Source: Vibrio azureus (GTDB lineage Bacteria > Pseudomonadota > Gammaproteobacteria > Enterobacterales > Vibrionaceae). From it: a stretch of DNA of 64,000 nucleotides. Below are positions 52,676 to 61,873 of this stretch, in pieces. Both the position numbers and the translations under genes were made by a program. Each line of letters opens with the position of its first letter. The stretch's first letter is position 1. The stretch covers positions 1,736,001-1,800,000 of the forward strand of contig NZ_CP018616.1 of NCBI RefSeq assembly GCF_002849855.1. Reading direction: 5' to 3'. The notes under the pieces are model-generated. The model was not told the DNA's origin. It saw only the letters and a list, made by a program, of their open reading frames with translations, and ran no database searches.

Positions 52676-54694
52676 TTAATTGACTTCTTCTCGAACACAT
52701 AAAGCCGCTAAATCGATCCAATCTGCATCTTCGTACCCGGTGCCACTGATTTCCATGCTTCTTGACTTATGCTCGCCATCTAAACTTGCTCGGTCTGAGC
52801 TCCAATAACGATAGGTCGTAGAAGGCCAACCGAATTGAGCTTCTATGCTACCCCCTGCCATCTGATCCAATTGATCAAGTTCAGAGAGGGTCGGCAGACG
52901 GTACCCATGCTGTTGACAATATTTTTCAGCTTCTGACCAAGTATACGATTGCCAGTATTGTCCATTTTCAAGATAGCCACTGCGCTGCATATCAAGCTCA
53001 TCATCACTGATCACTTCAGGTTTTAAGAAGGTAATTGGATGTTGATCCCCCCTACCACCGGAAACGGAATCAAAGATATCCACAACGGTTAAGGTTATGC
53101 TTTGAGAAGAGTCCACTGTGTCTTTCGATGCTGTAATCACAGAGGTAGTCCCAGCTTTACCCACGGCTTTAAATTCATTCTTGCCGACTAATTTAAAATT
53201 ACTTTCTGAAAGATCAAAGGTCACATCATCGGTAATATCTTCAGAGTAACCTTCATCTGCCCCCTCGCCACTAAAGGTCCCTTTTGCTCGGATTTTTCGT
53301 GACTGTAAAGTAGGGACATCAGGTGAATAGTGTTGAACTTTTATGTCAATACTCTTAAGCACACCACCTGCAACCACTAAGGTCTCTGGATTGCTGTAAA
53401 GCGTTTCACCTGAGGCAGAAGAGATGTATGCTTGAATTTGTGATGTGTTACCTTCCGCCCCTTCAGCTTTAAACTTGTAAGCTTGTTCTGAATCAGGTTT
53501 AAAGATATCTTCCTTAGAGCTGCTCCATTGAACGAGCTCCGTGACATCCTCATCAAAGCTGCCTTCATCTCCCTGATAGGATGCGATGGCTTTAAATGCT
53601 CGACTGTATTGCTTAGGCACTTTATTTGACGTGCCTGTATCCATACTGATATTAATACCGTTTAATATCGCTTCAGAGACAGAAAGTTCTAGAGTATTAC
53701 TTAAAATGCCCGGGTATTCTGCCAACGATGCGCTAATCCCTGCCGTTGCGCCTGTTTTAGCCGCATCCTGAGTCGCGACAAAGTGATTATCCATCTTCGG
53801 GTTGGTGAATACATCGTTATCATTAGAAGACCAGCTTACCGAATCCGTAATATCAACGAGGAATTTGCCCGTCGAGCTTTTATTGATGTCGCCTTTAAAT
53901 ATGCCAGTTGCAATAAGATCACGAGCTTGTCCTCGTGGTACTTCGTCAAGCTGATCATCAGCAAGTGTCACATCAATCCCGATTAAGATGGCGGGTGAAA
54001 TGGTTAACTGATGTTTAAGGCTCGTCAGGTGTTCAAAACTTACCTGGAGTGACACGGTTTCACCAATGCTACCAACGGCATGAAAGCGGTTCGCTTGTGT
54101 TGATGATTGTTCAAAAGCGTCACCTTCACTGTGCCAATTGACAAGTTCGGTGGCTTCTCTGGTTACGTTATTGCTCCATTTAATATATGCAATAAACCCA
54201 ACCTCTAACCCTTGTGGCACATCATAAGTTTGACTGTCCTGCTGATCGAAACGGTGAGCACTAGGCTGGATCAGTAACGAGAGAGGCTCAACAACCGTCA
54301 ATGTTTGTTGTGCAACTAAATCGGTATTGAGTGATGCGCTTATTTCTGCAACGCCGAAAGACAACGTGTGTACGTCTCCGCTGCTATTGACTGTCGCCAC
54401 CTTTGGATTGCCACTGCGCCACTGGACTTTGTTAGTCACTTCAGCCTGAAAGCCATCATCATAAGTCGCAAAGGCTTTGTAGCTTAGCTTTTTATCCGCT
54501 CTTACTTCTCCAACGACTAAATTTGGATCAAGTGGCGGACTGCTCGCCAACTCAATATTGAGTGACACGGCAACAGGCAACGGTGAAGGCGAAGGGGTGT
54601 CATTCGATTTTCCACCACCACCTCCCCCACAACCGGTCAAAATCATAGAGATCAATGTTACCCATAGTAAGTATCGGTTTTTTTGTGTCTTCAT
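52676..54694 (-). CDS. Surface lipoprotein with five Ig-like repeats and DUF1566 domain
   Basis: A 672-residue lipoprotein. I start it at 54694 (MKTQKNRYLLWVTLISMILT, lipobox LTGC followed by six Gly), since GAGAGAATAAGA precedes it. A longer frame adds eight unlikely residues. Five repeats of ~100 residues follow, each with a Big_2-like pattern ending in V-x-W-x-S (VQWRSGNPKVATVN, VSWSSNDNDVFT, VQWSSSKEDIF and similar). The C-terminal ~110 residues look like DUF1566/Lcl, a C-type-lectin-like fold: SYTWSEAEKYCQQHGYRLPT then YRYWSSDRA and ALCVREEV. A long surface stalk with a binding tip is likely. No partner gene adjacent. It flanks the tRNA-Ser gene. Confidence 0.83.
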   Translation of the reverse strand: MKTQKNRYLLWVTLISMILTGCGGGGGGKSNDTPSPSPLPVAVSLNIELASSPPLDPNLVVGEVRADKKLSYKAFATYDDGFQAEVTNKVQWRSGNPKVATVNSSGDVHTLSFGVAEISASLNTDLVAQQTLTVVEPLSLLIQPSAHRFDQQDSQTYDVPQGLEVGFIAYIKWSNNVTREATELVNWHSEGDAFEQSSTQANRFHAVGSIGETVSLQVSFEHLTSLKHQLTISPAILIGIDVTLADDQLDEVPRGQARDLIATGIFKGDINKSSTGKFLVDITDSVSWSSNDNDVFTNPKMDNHFVATQDAAKTGATAGISASLAEYPGILSNTLELSVSEAILNGINISMDTGTSNKVPKQYSRAFKAIASYQGDEGSFDEDVTELVQWSSSKEDIFKPDSEQAYKFKAEGAEGNTSQIQAYISSASGETLYSNPETLVVAGGVLKSIDIKVQHYSPDVPTLQSRKIRAKGTFSGEGADEGYSEDITDDVTFDLSESNFKLVGKNEFKAVGKAGTTSVITASKDTVDSSQSITLTVVDIFDSVSGGRGDQHPITFLKPEVISDDELDMQRSGYLENGQYWQSYTWSEAEKYCQQHGYRLPTLSELDQLDQMAGGSIEAQFGWPSTTYRYWSSDRASLDGEHKSRSMEISGTGYEDADWIDLAALCVREEVN

Positions 54695-55008
54695 TCTTAT
54701 TCTCTCAAGAGTCAGCACTAGAAGTACATACGTTTCATAACGTTAAAATACGGCCATTTGCTAACCAAAGTGATATGTAAAAACGTCTTCGCTTTTCGTT
54801 AGGAGAGCGTCTTATTGAACGCTGTATTATTGGGCGGAAATATATCATCATTCGTGCTTTCAAAGTCGGAAACACTGTTTTCAGTGTCAATTAGCTGAAT
54901 CTTTAAAATCTTGACACTGGATTGTGTTAACACGTTGAAGTGAGGGAACTGATAAGGGAAATTTAAGATACAAAAAAAGACGCCCTAGGACGTCTTTTCT
55001 TTAGAATG
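54695..55008. other. Intergenic region between lipoprotein gene and tRNA-Ser
   Basis: This 314-base gap contains the lipoprotein promoter region and the tRNA terminator (54972-54999). I saw no direct copy of the tRNA 3' end here, so no att site is proposed. Confidence 0.45.
54972..54999 (-). terminator. Rho-independent terminator of tRNA-Ser
   Basis: On the minus strand: AAAAGACGTCC-TA-GGGCGTCTTTTTTT forms a strong stem (one G-T pair) running into a T-run. It lies ten bases after the tRNA 3' end. Confidence 0.85.
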
Positions 55009-55096
55009 TGGCGGTGAGTGAGAGATTCGAACTCTCGATACGTTGCCGTATACACACTTTCCAGGCGTGCTCCTTCAGCCACTCGGACAACTCACC
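55009..55096 (-). tRNA. tRNA-Ser (anticodon GGA)
   Basis: On the minus strand the gene begins GGTGAGTTGTCCGAGTGGC and ends CACTCACCGCCA, with the CCA encoded. The anticodon loop reads CTGGAAA, giving GGA, which reads UCC/UCU serine codons. The 88-nt length and the long variable arm (TGTATACGGCAACGTATC) are class II features of tRNA-Ser. The acceptor stem GGTGAGT/ACTCACC pairs fully. Confidence 0.97.
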
Positions 55097-55317
55097 GAAT
55101 TTTTTATCAGCCTCATCTCGGCTGACGGGGCTTAATTTAATGATTATGTGCCTGATGGTCAAGGCTAAATACAAATAAAAATGTATTTTTGAGTTTACTT
55201 GCTTACTATATGGCTAAATTGTGCAAATGTAAGTCAACTAAGCCCACGGTTTATTTCTCTTTTCACCATCTTTCACCATCGTCCCTCTGTTTTAAGCGGC
55301 ATGGCGTGTTTTAGGCG

Positions 55318-57510
55318 TCATGATGTTAGATCCGGTTGAGTCTGGTACTGAAAGAGTAAAGCGGAATGTCGATATAAGGCATCACTTAGCTCAGACTCTA
55401 TAATTGGCTTAGCGATGATATGATCAGCGCCTGCATCTATCATGCGCTCTTGGGTTTCTTTAAACACGTCGGCGGTACAACCAAAGATCAGAACCGACCG
55501 ACTCGGTGTCTCCATGTTCCTGATCATCGTGATCGCCGTAATACCGTCCATGATCGGCATGTGATTATCCATCAGTATGAGATCGTATTGTTGCTTTTCG
55601 ATCTGCTCAACCGCTTGTTGACCATTAACCACGCTGTCGCAGACAAATCCTTTTTCTTTTAAGAAAGCTTCAATGATGATGATATTGGTACGGTTATCTT
55701 CTACGACTAAGGCTCTCAAACCGGTACAGTCGAGTTTATGCGTCACTACCGATTCAAGTTCACGAGGTTCGCATGGCGTGCACGGTAACTCAACACTGAA
55801 GGTACTGCCAACCCCCTCATGACTTTGCACACGAATTGACCCACCCATATATTCCACGATCTTCTGGACGATGGTCAGCCCTAGTCCGGTTCCACCAAAT
55901 CGGCGAGTTGTAGAAGATTCCGCTTGCTCAAACGGTTTAAAGATACGTGCTTGCGCCTCTTCGCTGATGCCAATACCACTGTCTTGGACATTGATCGTCA
56001 AAAAAGCTTGGCCCTGTTCAACACGCTCAATAAATTCAACTTCCACAAAACCATGTTCAGTAAATTTAACGGCATTGTTGAGCAAATTAAACAGCACTTG
56101 CCGCAGTCTCGCTTTGTCGTTTTGATACCAACGACCGGGCTGAATGTTGGAAGCCACTCTAAATTGCAGCCCTTTTTCGCCACATATAGTATGGTAAACA
56201 CTATTAACGCTGCCCAAAATCGCTTCAATCGGAAATGGCGAATTATCGAGCTCCAAATGCCCTTGCTCGATTTTAGAGTAGTCGAGGATCTCGTTGAGCA
56301 AGGTCATCATATGATCGCCAGAGTCATACAAAGAGTTCAATGTATTTCTTTGTTCGTCACTGAGTTGCGTTTTGAGTAAAATTTGTGCACTGCCAAGTAC
56401 GCCATTCATTGGGGTGCGAATCTCATGAGAGAGTGTGGCTAAAAAAGCGGTTTTTGCATTTGTCGACGCTTGTGCTTTGATGCGCTCTTGTTCTAAATGG
56501 CTGGTTTTCTCATTGAATTTTTTAATCAGTTGCCCTATTTCATCTTCACCGTGATAACCAATATCGATAATGTCTCCCGCTTTTGAACGATCGACCTGAT
56601 GGGCAATGCTCACAATCGGTTTAACAATATAATGGGTCAGTAAGTAGTAGCCCACCATCACACATAAAAGTAAAAAAGGAATGATTCCGCGCTCGACACT
56701 CCTCACCTGTTCAAAAACTTGCTCAGCGACTTGGACATTGGCATTGACGACGTCCATCTGCCAATCAAACGCGCCAAATTTCAATTGGCTAATGTAGATC
56801 CCTTTGGTCAATTGAAAATTATGCTCCAGCACCACATGAGATTCACTATCACGAATAACCACGCCAAGCGAATAGTGCTGACTTTGAGCTTTGATAAAAT
56901 CAACTAAAGCGGTAAGGGAAATATCCACCGTTGCTACCCCTGCAAATGCACCAGACTGATAATAAGGCGCAGAGGCAGTGATCATTTGAACCTGAGTAAA
57001 CATATCAATATACACTTCAGACCAACGCACTGTCCCCTCAGGCGCATCGGCAACAGATTGATACCATGGCTCGTTGTTGTACCCACTCGATTCGGGGTTG
57101 TTATAGGAGTGAACTTGATCCAACTGATCATTGTCGGTCTTATTAAAAAACAAGCTATTGTATTGTTTACGCTCCCCCACTTGTTGTGGGCTTGGCCATA
57201 ACCCCCCACTGACAATAATGTCGTCGCTGGTTCTGAGCAGTTGAGGGATCGCCTGTTTGAGGTTCACCGCCGCATCGGGTGTTTGCCCAATACCAACCAA
57301 GCTTTGTAGTAAGCCAACCGAACTGGTCAAGGGCGCATCAATTTGAGACGCCAATAATTGCGTGCGTAGATCTAAATTCCGTTCTAGTTTGGCTCGCACT
57401 GGAGGTTCAACCACAAAATAAACCACCGTTCCTATGGTTGCGATAAAGAAACATAGATATACCGTTAGGGCAAAAATGCTCTTTTTTCTTAGCGATGAGT
57501 GTATTTCCAT
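55318..57510 (-). CDS. Hybrid sensor histidine kinase with periplasmic Cache domain
   Basis: A 730-residue membrane kinase. A first membrane span (about residues 13-34) and a second (about 275-295) bracket a ~240-residue periplasmic dCache-like domain (SGGLWPSPQQ, SVADAPEGTVRWSEVYID), which usually binds small molecules. Then HAMP, HisKA with the phospho-His in TLSHEIRTPMNG (about 362), an HATPase with NLLNNAVKFTEHG and GTGLGLTIV, and a C-terminal receiver with DLILMDNHMPIMDG (phospho-Asp about 647). No separate response regulator or Hpt gene is adjacent, so signalling must go to partners elsewhere. Ligand unknown. Confidence 0.9.
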   Translation of the reverse strand: MEIHSSLRKKSIFALTVYLCFFIATIGTVVYFVVEPPVRAKLERNLDLRTQLLASQIDAPLTSSVGLLQSLVGIGQTPDAAVNLKQAIPQLLRTSDDIIVSGGLWPSPQQVGERKQYNSLFFNKTDNDQLDQVHSYNNPESSGYNNEPWYQSVADAPEGTVRWSEVYIDMFTQVQMITASAPYYQSGAFAGVATVDISLTALVDFIKAQSQHYSLGVVIRDSESHVVLEHNFQLTKGIYISQLKFGAFDWQMDVVNANVQVAEQVFEQVRSVERGIIPFLLLCVMVGYYLLTHYIVKPIVSIAHQVDRSKAGDIIDIGYHGEDEIGQLIKKFNEKTSHLEQERIKAQASTNAKTAFLATLSHEIRTPMNGVLGSAQILLKTQLSDEQRNTLNSLYDSGDHMMTLLNEILDYSKIEQGHLELDNSPFPIEAILGSVNSVYHTICGEKGLQFRVASNIQPGRWYQNDKARLRQVLFNLLNNAVKFTEHGFVEVEFIERVEQGQAFLTINVQDSGIGISEEAQARIFKPFEQAESSTTRRFGGTGLGLTIVQKIVEYMGGSIRVQSHEGVGSTFSVELPCTPCEPRELESVVTHKLDCTGLRALVVEDNRTNIIIIEAFLKEKGFVCDSVVNGQQAVEQIEKQQYDLILMDNHMPIMDGITAITMIRNMETPSRSVLIFGCTADVFKETQERMIDAGADHIIAKPIIESELSDALYRHSALLFQYQTQPDLTS

Positions 57511-57601
57511 ATACTTGTACTCTTGCCTAATATCGATTTATGTTGCATTGATTGGTAAGATAGTAGCCACTCACCACTCCGTTAACAAATGGTATTCTAT
57601 T

Positions 57602-58171
57602 TTGAAACTACAAGACATCCTTTCTCTTCCAGAACTCGATGGAAAACTCCTCAACCTTGCCAAAACTCAAGGCTTCGTCACAGCGATGGCTTGTGCGCCT
57701 AACGTACTCAATCCACAAGAGTGGCTGCCTTTCCTTTGGGGTGGTGAAGAAACGGCTCCTTTTTCAGATGGCGAACAGCTTGAGCTTTACATCGATCAAA
57801 TTATCCAACTTTGGAATGAAACTCGTCCAATGCTATTAGAAAGTAGCTGGCAATGGCCTGAAGGCTGCACACTGGATGAGCAAGATATTGTCTCTGAGAG
57901 TACTCGTGATTTTTGTGAAGGTGTTTTACAAGGTTGGCAATTAACGCGTGATGATTGGGAAACCTTGATGCCACAAGACAGTGAAGATAATGCTTTATTA
58001 GGTGGCGTGTTGCTATCACTGACGATGCTGTATGATCCAGAAACTACTATTGCATCTCTGGCAGAGCAAGGCATGGAAGGCTTAGATCAGTTTGAAGAAA
58101 TATTTAATGCAATCCCTATGATGCTCAGTGGCCTAACCCAACGTGGCATCATGCTAGCGGAATCCCAATAA
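57602..58171 (+). CDS. UPF0149/YecA-family protein
   Basis: A 189-residue acidic protein of the UPF0149 (YecA/YgfB) family. The block GKLLNLAKTQGFVTAMACAP near the N-terminus, LPFLWGGEE, and ESTRDFCEGVLQGWQLTRDD are typical. The C-terminal SEC-C zinc motif seen in some YecA proteins is absent. No ATG occurs at a sensible position. I infer a TTG start at 57602 (product MKLQDILSLPELDG), although no clear ribosome-binding site precedes it. Divergent from the histidine kinase gene. Function of the family is poorly known. Confidence 0.78.
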   Translation: MKLQDILSLPELDGKLLNLAKTQGFVTAMACAPNVLNPQEWLPFLWGGEETAPFSDGEQLELYIDQIIQLWNETRPMLLESSWQWPEGCTLDEQDIVSESTRDFCEGVLQGWQLTRDDWETLMPQDSEDNALLGGVLLSLTMLYDPETTIASLAEQGMEGLDQFEEIFNAIPMMLSGLTQRGIMLAESQ

Positions 58172-58179
58172 TTGTTGTA

Positions 58180-58260
58180 ATGCTTAAGTAATCTCAAGAT
58201 GCTTGGGTATGTAAAAGATTCGGCCAATATACCCAAGTGACCTCAAGATGCTTGGGTATA
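58180..58260. repeat. Intergenic repeat, copy 6 (doublet)
   Basis: Two units in tandem: GCTTAAGTAATCTCAAGATG then CTTGGGTAT, and TATACCCAAGTGACCTCAAG then ATGCTTGGGTATA. The second has perfect inverted ends (TATACCCAAG and CTTGGGTATA). Confidence 0.75.
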
Positions 58261-58505
58261 AATCCTTAATATGATAAACCAAAGGTATAGTTATTATAAA
58301 AAGCTAACCTCCATAACTTATCATCACAACTCCTGAATTAGCTATATCATTTAAAAATCAAAATATTAATAATAACCATATTAATAATGACAAGCATATA
58401 AATGATTTAAATCACATATCATATAAAACACGTTGAGCATCAATGAAATAAACTGTTAATAATATGTTTCGCTGTGTTAGCTTTAATCTCTCAAATGAAA
58501 TCATT

Positions 58506-58558
58506 TATACCCAAGTGACCTCAAGATGCTTGATTCAGAGCGAGGTTACTTGGGTATA
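58506..58558. repeat. Intergenic repeat, copy 7 (best-preserved)
   Basis: TATACCCAAGTGACCTCAAG, then ATGCTTGATTCAGAGCGAG, then GTTACTTGGGTATA. The outer ends are inverted (TATACCCAAGT and ACTTGGGTATA). It ends about 18 bases before the EamA start codon, so it lies in that gene's leader. Confidence 0.8.
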
Positions 58559-58575
58559 TAACTTAGGAATTGTGG

Positions 58576-59436
58576 ATGAAACACATAGGATGGATATTTG
58601 TTTTTCTTTGGGCTTCTGGTTATATAGCCTCTTCTATTGGACTAAATTATACCAATCCATTGTCATTCATATCGCTTAGAGTACTTATATCATTTTTATT
58701 TTTTCTAATGATATTTTTATACAAAAGAAAAGAAAGGATGACTAAACAGAAAATTGTGTTTGCTATGGCTACAGGCCTGCTATTACAGTTTTTATACCCT
58801 GTCTTCTTTTCTTACTCTTTGATGACTGGTATCAGTCCAACAATGCTAACCATTGTATTAGGATTACAGCCTGCATTGACATTAATGATTTCGAGAGATG
58901 TTAGCTCTAAACTTCAGGTATATGCTATAGGGGGTTGTGTACTAGGCACTATTATATTCTCAGCCGAGAATTTTAGCCTTGGTTCAACGAATTTAGAAAA
59001 CTTTTCTTTTGCTGTTTTATCACTACTCGGTGTTACAGCTGGAACGATACTTCAGAAGAAGCATTGTTCAGATATACCAATAGTAAATAATATGCTAATT
59101 CAGTGCTTATCGGCAGTTATGGTTCTTGTTCCTACTACTTTTATCATAAGTGGTTTTGAGGCTGAATTTAATTATACATTCGTATCAGCATTATTATGGC
59201 AAGCATTGTTAATATCTTCGATATCTTCAATACTATTAATTAAGGCATTAAAAACTGGAGCTGTAACCAATATATCTACATACTTTTCATGTGTGCCAGC
59301 TATGACTGCTTTGATGTCTTATTTTGCCTTCAATTCAGTTGTTAATATAAATATGTTGATTGGCATGGCGTTAATTTTCAGTTGTACATGGATAGCTCAA
59401 AATCCAAAACAACTAGAATTGGCCTCAGAAAAATAG
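58576..59436 (+). CDS. EamA/DMT-family transporter
   Basis: A 286-residue inner-membrane protein with about ten hydrophobic segments in two EamA halves. N-terminal KHIGWIFVFLWASGYIASSI and SFISLRVLISFLFFLM are typical of the drug/metabolite transporter superfamily. The gene is clearly more AT-rich than its neighbours (many TTA/ATA codons), which suggests recent acquisition. I start at 58576 because TAGGA lies nine bases upstream. The likely role is efflux of an amino acid, metabolite or drug, but the substrate is unknown. A strong terminator follows. Confidence 0.85.
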   Translation: MKHIGWIFVFLWASGYIASSIGLNYTNPLSFISLRVLISFLFFLMIFLYKRKERMTKQKIVFAMATGLLLQFLYPVFFSYSLMTGISPTMLTIVLGLQPALTLMISRDVSSKLQVYAIGGCVLGTIIFSAENFSLGSTNLENFSFAVLSLLGVTAGTILQKKHCSDIPIVNNMLIQCLSAVMVLVPTTFIISGFEAEFNYTFVSALLWQALLISSISSILLIKALKTGAVTNISTYFSCVPAMTALMSYFAFNSVVNINMLIGMALIFSCTWIAQNPKQLELASEK

Positions 59437-59453
59437 AAGTGGTTACCAATGAT

Positions 59454-59483
59454 AAAAGCGCTCCACATTCGGAGCGCTTTTTT
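59454..59483 (+). terminator. Rho-independent terminator of the EamA gene
   Basis: AAAAGCGCTCC-ACATTC-GGAGCGCTTTT is a perfect 11-bp stem followed by further T residues. It lies 17 bases after the stop at 59436. Confidence 0.9.
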
Positions 59484-59537
59484 ATACCCAAGTAACTTCA
59501 AGATGCTGTGTTCAGCGAGATGACCTTAGCTCTCAGG
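59483..59537. repeat. Intergenic repeat, copy 8
   Basis: TATACCCAAGTAACTTCAAG then ATGCTGTGTTCAGCGAGATG and ACCTTAGCTCTCAGG. It abuts the EamA terminator and overlaps the 3' end of the potassium channel gene. Confidence 0.65.
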
Positions 59538-60569
59538 CGCGGCATATGCCCAAGTAAAATCATCGATTCGTTCATCTGCAATATAAAACAATTGAGTTTT
59601 TGGTGGGACCGCCACCTCTAAATCAGGATTGAGTTCTATGCCTTGGCCTAAATCAAGAGCAATTAAGGTCGCTTGATGGTGATGCTTCATAAAACCAAAT
59701 AGCACTTCAACGGTCGTAGTAGGTTGATCATCAGGGTACTGAACTGAATATTGTGTCATTCCCCTTGTCGAAGCCAGCAATTCTTGATGTAAGGCACTCG
59801 AGCCTGGGTCTACCGCAGCCTTAGCCAGCATCTCCGCCCCTACGGCAGGAATGCACTCTGCTTTTGGACAATGTTGACTCAGCAATCGTCCCAACGCTTC
59901 ATCCTTAAAGTAGGCAAGGAGATGAGCCTCTGGATTGATCGATGCACAATATAGTGCAGCTGAAAGCGTAATATCATCACTTAAATTGTCGACAATGATG
60001 CAGCTCGCTGAAGTAATATTGGCGTTTTTCATCTCTTGGGCGTCGGTGTAACTGGTGACCTTGATAAACCCAATTTCTCCCGGTAGCGGGTTTTCAATTT
60101 CTGAGCGACTGCATAACACGATAGGTCGCTTGCCCGCTTCTTCGTGTTGTAGCATCCGAATCAAATGCATGGTTCGGGAACCATTCCACCCCAATAATAC
60201 GATATGATTATCCACTTTTACTCTCCGCTTCCCTAATATACCCGCTCGCCAATATTCTATTGCTCCACCTGCCGCTCTACCTAAAATAGCCGCAAATAAA
60301 CTCAACCCACCGGGGATAACCCATAAGACAACGACCCACTTACCCATCTCTGTTGCTGGGGACAGGTCACCATAGCCGACGGTGGAAGCCGTCACCATGA
60401 GGTAATAGATAAAATTCGATACGTTGTCGGTTAAGGCAAGTTCTCCAGATAGGCGTAACAATAGCCAGGACAGCACGATATAACCTATGCTAATGATGAC
60501 GAGGTTACGATTGCTCAACTTGAACAAGTGAACACTGAGCCATTTTTTAAATACTAACCAGACGGACAT
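59526..60569 (-). CDS. Potassium channel with RCK-like domain
   Basis: A 347-residue two-span potassium channel. TM1 (VIISIGYIVLSWLLLRL) and TM2 (VVVLWVIPGGLSLFAAI) flank the pore helix and the selectivity filter ASTVGYGD (about residues 61-68). The cytoplasmic part is TrkA-N-like (HIVLLGWNGSRTMHLIRM), but the Rossmann Gly pattern is altered to GWNGS, so NAD binding may be lost. A further ~200 residues follow to the C-terminus. It probably sets membrane potential or potassium balance. Confidence 0.87.
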   Translation of the reverse strand: MSVWLVFKKWLSVHLFKLSNRNLVIISIGYIVLSWLLLRLSGELALTDNVSNFIYYLMVTASTVGYGDLSPATEMGKWVVVLWVIPGGLSLFAAILGRAAGGAIEYWRAGILGKRRVKVDNHIVLLGWNGSRTMHLIRMLQHEEAGKRPIVLCSRSEIENPLPGEIGFIKVTSYTDAQEMKNANITSASCIIVDNLSDDITLSAALYCASINPEAHLLAYFKDEALGRLLSQHCPKAECIPAVGAEMLAKAAVDPGSSALHQELLASTRGMTQYSVQYPDDQPTTTVEVLFGFMKHHHQATLIALDLGQGIELNPDLEVAVPPKTQLFYIADERIDDFTWAYAAPES

Positions 60570-60624
60570 AGGCCTCCACTCGCTCCTTGATTATGATGTG
60601 ATATCCAAGTGACATAACAAAAGG

Positions 60625-61686
60625 TTACATATTTCCTTTGGTATCCATATTAAGCTGCTCGGCAAAATCGAGCATACGGTTGAGTGGAATCAATGATTTT
60701 ACACGCATCGCTTCATCGACAAAGATTTCATGCTCCGCCCCACCTTCACGTAGTGCTTTTTCTATCGCCTTGAGGCCATTCATCGCCATCCAAGGGCAAT
60801 GAGCACAACTGCGACACGTCGCGCCAGCACCAGCGGTAGGTGCTTCGATTAACTCTTTCTCCGGCACTAACTGCTGCATTTTGTAGAAGATGCCTTTGTC
60901 TGTGGCCACAATCATTTTAGAATGCGGTAACTCTTTGGCTGCTTTAATCAACTGGCTCGTTGAACCGACAGCATCAGCAAGTTCGACAACACTTGAAGGT
61001 GATTCCGGGTGAACAAGAATCGCGGCATCCGGATAGACATGTTTCATTTTGCGTAAGGCATCTGCCGAAAACTCATCATGAACCACACATTCAGCATGCC
61101 ACAGAAGCATTTCCGCTCCCGTTTTGTTTGCAATGTAAGCTCCCAAGTGGCGATCCGGTCCCCAAATGATAGGTTTTCCTTGCGAATCAAGATGCTCAAC
61201 AATATCAAGTGCAATACTAGAGGTAACCACCCAATCTGCTCGTGCTTTGACTGCCGCTGAAGTGTTTGCGTAAACCACGACCGTGTGACCAGGGTGCGCA
61301 TCACAAAATTCACTGAATTCATCCACTGGGCAACCAAGGTCCAATGAACATTCCGCTTCAAGAGTTGGCATTAAGATGCGTTTCTCTGGTGTGAGTATCT
61401 TGGCGGATTCTCCCATGAAGCGAACGCCGCCGATGATCAATGTACTGGCCGGATGGCGGTTACCAAACTTAGCCATTTCCAAAGAATCACCAACAAAGCC
61501 ACCCGTTGCTTCTGCTAACGCTTGGATTTCTGGGTCAGTATAGTAATGAGCGATCAGGACCGCATCTTGCTCTTTAAGCAGCTTTTTGATTTTTTCGACG
61601 TAGTCCGCTTGCTCTTGCTCACTTAACGGCGTCGGTTTAGGAGGGAAAGGATATACAGTTTTGATTTTATCTAATATGTGGCTCAT
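60625..61686 (-). CDS. nadA: Quinolinate synthase
   Basis: NadA condenses iminoaspartate (from NadB) with dihydroxyacetone phosphate to quinolinate, the first committed precursor of NAD. The 353-residue length is typical. The three [4Fe-4S] ligand cysteines are visible in [10 protein letters not shown] (about C113), WHAECVVHD (about C200) and [13 protein letters not shown] (about C291-C297). Other family motifs: [36 protein letters not shown] and [19 protein letters not shown] cytosolic, oxygen-sensitive enzyme. The gene appears monocistronic, preceded by a repeat copy. Confidence 0.96.
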   Translation of the reverse strand: MSHILDKIKTVYPFPPKPTPLSEQEQADYVEKIKKLLKEQDAVLIAHYYTDPEIQALAEATGGFVGDSLEMAKFGNRHPASTLIIGGVRFMGESAKILTPEKRILMPTLEAECSLDLGCPVDEFSEFCDAHPGHTVVVYANTSAAVKARADWVVTSSIALDIVEHLDSQGKPIIWGPDRHLGAYIANKTGAEMLLWHAECVVHDEFSADALRKMKHVYPDAAILVHPESPSSVVELADAVGSTSQLIKAAKELPHSKMIVATDKGIFYKMQQLVPEKELIEAPTAGAGATCRSCAHCPWMAMNGLKAIEKALREGGAEHEIFVDEAMRVKSLIPLNRMLDFAEQLNMDTKGNM

Positions 61687-61801
61687 TGCTCTTTTGCTCT
61701 ACGCAACTTCCTTTAATCTGGGTATTGTAACCTTGTTGATATTAAAAACCAATTTCTCACCAGAAATTCTCACAGCCCGCAAAGCTTACATTGTTACAAA
61801 A

Positions 61802-61850
61802 TATACCCAAGTAACCTCAAGATGCTTGAATATATACTCAAGTTATCTTG
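61802..61850. repeat. Intergenic repeat, copy 9
   Basis: TATACCCAAGTAACCTCAAG, then ATGCTTGAATATATACTCAA and GTTATCTTG. It lies between nadA and the amine oxidase gene. Confidence 0.65.
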
Positions 61851-61873
61851 TTCACTCAACTTCGCTACTAAAA

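Larger units (their letters stand above)
58172..58575. other. Intergenic region with three copies of the dispersed repeat
   Basis: This 404-base gap carries repeat copies at 58180-58260 (a doublet) and 58506-58558, separated by about 245 bases of very AT-rich DNA. The EamA gene starts just after the last copy. Confidence 0.6.

Noticed and set aside
55009..55096. tRNA-Ser as integration site of a genomic island covering the defence block
   Set aside because: No integrase gene and no second copy of the tRNA 3' end were seen to its left, and an ordinary lipoprotein gene lies between.
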